This document shows, piece by piece, positions 63,664 through 64,000 of a DNA stretch of 64,000 nucleotides. This stretch comes from Bacteroides nordii WAL 11050 = JCM 12987 (GTDB lineage Bacteria; Bacteroidota; Bacteroidia; Bacteroidales; Bacteroidaceae). Position 1 is the stretch's first letter. Each line of letters begins with the position of its first letter. The notes below the pieces were generated by a model. The model searched no databases and had not been told where the DNA came from. It was given only the letters and a program-made list of their open reading frames with translations. Made by a program: the position numbers and the translations under genes. The DNA is taken from positions 26,412 through 90,411 of the forward strand of contig BAJA01000021.1 of NCBI GenBank assembly GCA_000613465.1, written 5' to 3'.

Positions 63664-64000
63664 CTATGAATAGAGACTAACAAATATAGAATCAGTATCT
63701 ATATTCAATCGACTTTTCTTAATCCTTATAAGGAACTCCGGATTTGTAGCTATTAAATCAGAAAAACGAATCTTCTTCCCATTATTCGGACATCTATAAC
63801 TATCAGCCTTATAATCATTCCAGTATATCGCTTTAATAATATCATTATGCAATTTTCTAATAAAAATGATTTTTTTGTCTGTTTTCGAATCCAAACAAAT
63901 AATTGTATCGTTTTTGTATGCCACACTTCCTTCAGCCCAACAGATCGTTTGACTATCATAATCTACCGGATAATCAAAATTACATCTTAAGGTCAAATTC
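63664..64000 (-). CDS. Hypothetical protein, 5' end outside the window
   Basis: The frame is open to the window edge, so only the last 110 or so residues are seen. They contain NFDYPVDYDSQTICWAEGSVAY, VRKLHNDIIKAIYWND-like and CPNNGKKIRFSDLIATNPEFLIRI segments, with no motif I recognise. The content of Lys, Asn and Ile is typical of AT-rich accessory genes. Function unknown. Confidence 0.5.
   Translation of the reverse strand, partial: NLTLRCNFDYPVDYDSQTICWAEGSVAYKNDTIICLDSKTDKKIIFIRKLHNDIIKAIYWNDYKADSYRCPNNGKKIRFSDLIATNPEFLIRIKKSRLNIDTDSIFVSLYS

Noticed and set aside
1..64000. CRISPR arrays, insertion sequences, rRNA or tRNA genes
   Set aside because: I found no regularly spaced repeats, transposase motifs, conserved rRNA segments or tRNA cloverleaf patterns by reading both strands. 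A short tRNA could still be missed by eye.

Overview
The window looks like a chromosomal segment of a gut Bacteroides or a close Bacteroidales relative. The evidence is SusC/SusD pairs, a hybrid two-component system (HTCS), an ECF sigma/FecR/STN-SusC cascade, Bacteroides-type -7 promoter boxes (TAnnTTTG), Bacteroidales DUF lipoproteins and type IX-like C-terminal sorting tails. No rRNA, tRNA, CRISPR array, transposase or phage gene was seen.

Layout. (1) 1-3.7 kb (+): the end of a glycan locus, with a truncated GH97 enzyme and an FG-GAP/VCBS repeat protein. (2) 3.7-9.2 kb: a hairpin-rich gap, an orphan histidine kinase with a duplicated sensor, a degenerate DUF3267-like membrane protein (-), and a kinase/OmpR-type regulator pair. 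(3) 9.3-24.5 kb (+): ECF sigma, FecR, SusC with STN domain, SusD, a zinc metallopeptidase-like lipoprotein, a DUF4302-like lipoprotein, an anchor/PKD protein and a 1319-residue leucine-rich protein. This uptake operon has no glycosidase and ends at a strong terminator. (4) 24.6-33.1 kb: core genes, namely an FtsX/LolE-type permease, rbfA, an O-methyltransferase, pyk and aroQ (all -), then xerD, an abundant-type TPR lipoprotein and a TlpA-like thioredoxin (+). (5) 33.2-61.6 kb: a large polysaccharide utilisation locus on the minus strand, transcribed divergently from its HTCS regulator. (6) 61.7 kb to the end: a YifB/ComM-type AAA ATPase and a partial unknown gene.

The main locus (34.2-61.6 kb) is the most interesting part. 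It encodes three GH5 domains, one behind three tandem carbohydrate-binding-like modules and one fused between a BNR_4-type propeller and a GH88 unsaturated-uronyl hydrolase. It also encodes a heparinase II/III-type lyase, a SASA esterase, a CBM9-like protein, SusC/SusD with two accessory lipoproteins, a sodium:solute symporter and a GH94 cellobiose phosphorylase without a signal peptide. Together they suggest a pathway for an acetylated acidic beta-glucan. Surface GH5 enzymes would cut it, SusCD would import the pieces, lyase plus GH88 plus esterase would trim them in the periplasm, the symporter would move the disaccharide inward, and GH94 would phosphorolyse it in the cytoplasm. The actual glycan cannot be read from the sequence.

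Caution: ten genes are broken by about fifteen 1-2 base indels, mostly one base lost from a short homopolymer. Housekeeping and highly expressed genes are also hit, so consensus errors are more likely than true decay. These genes are annotated over their full extent, typed as pseudogene because the frame is broken as given, and their repair points are stated.
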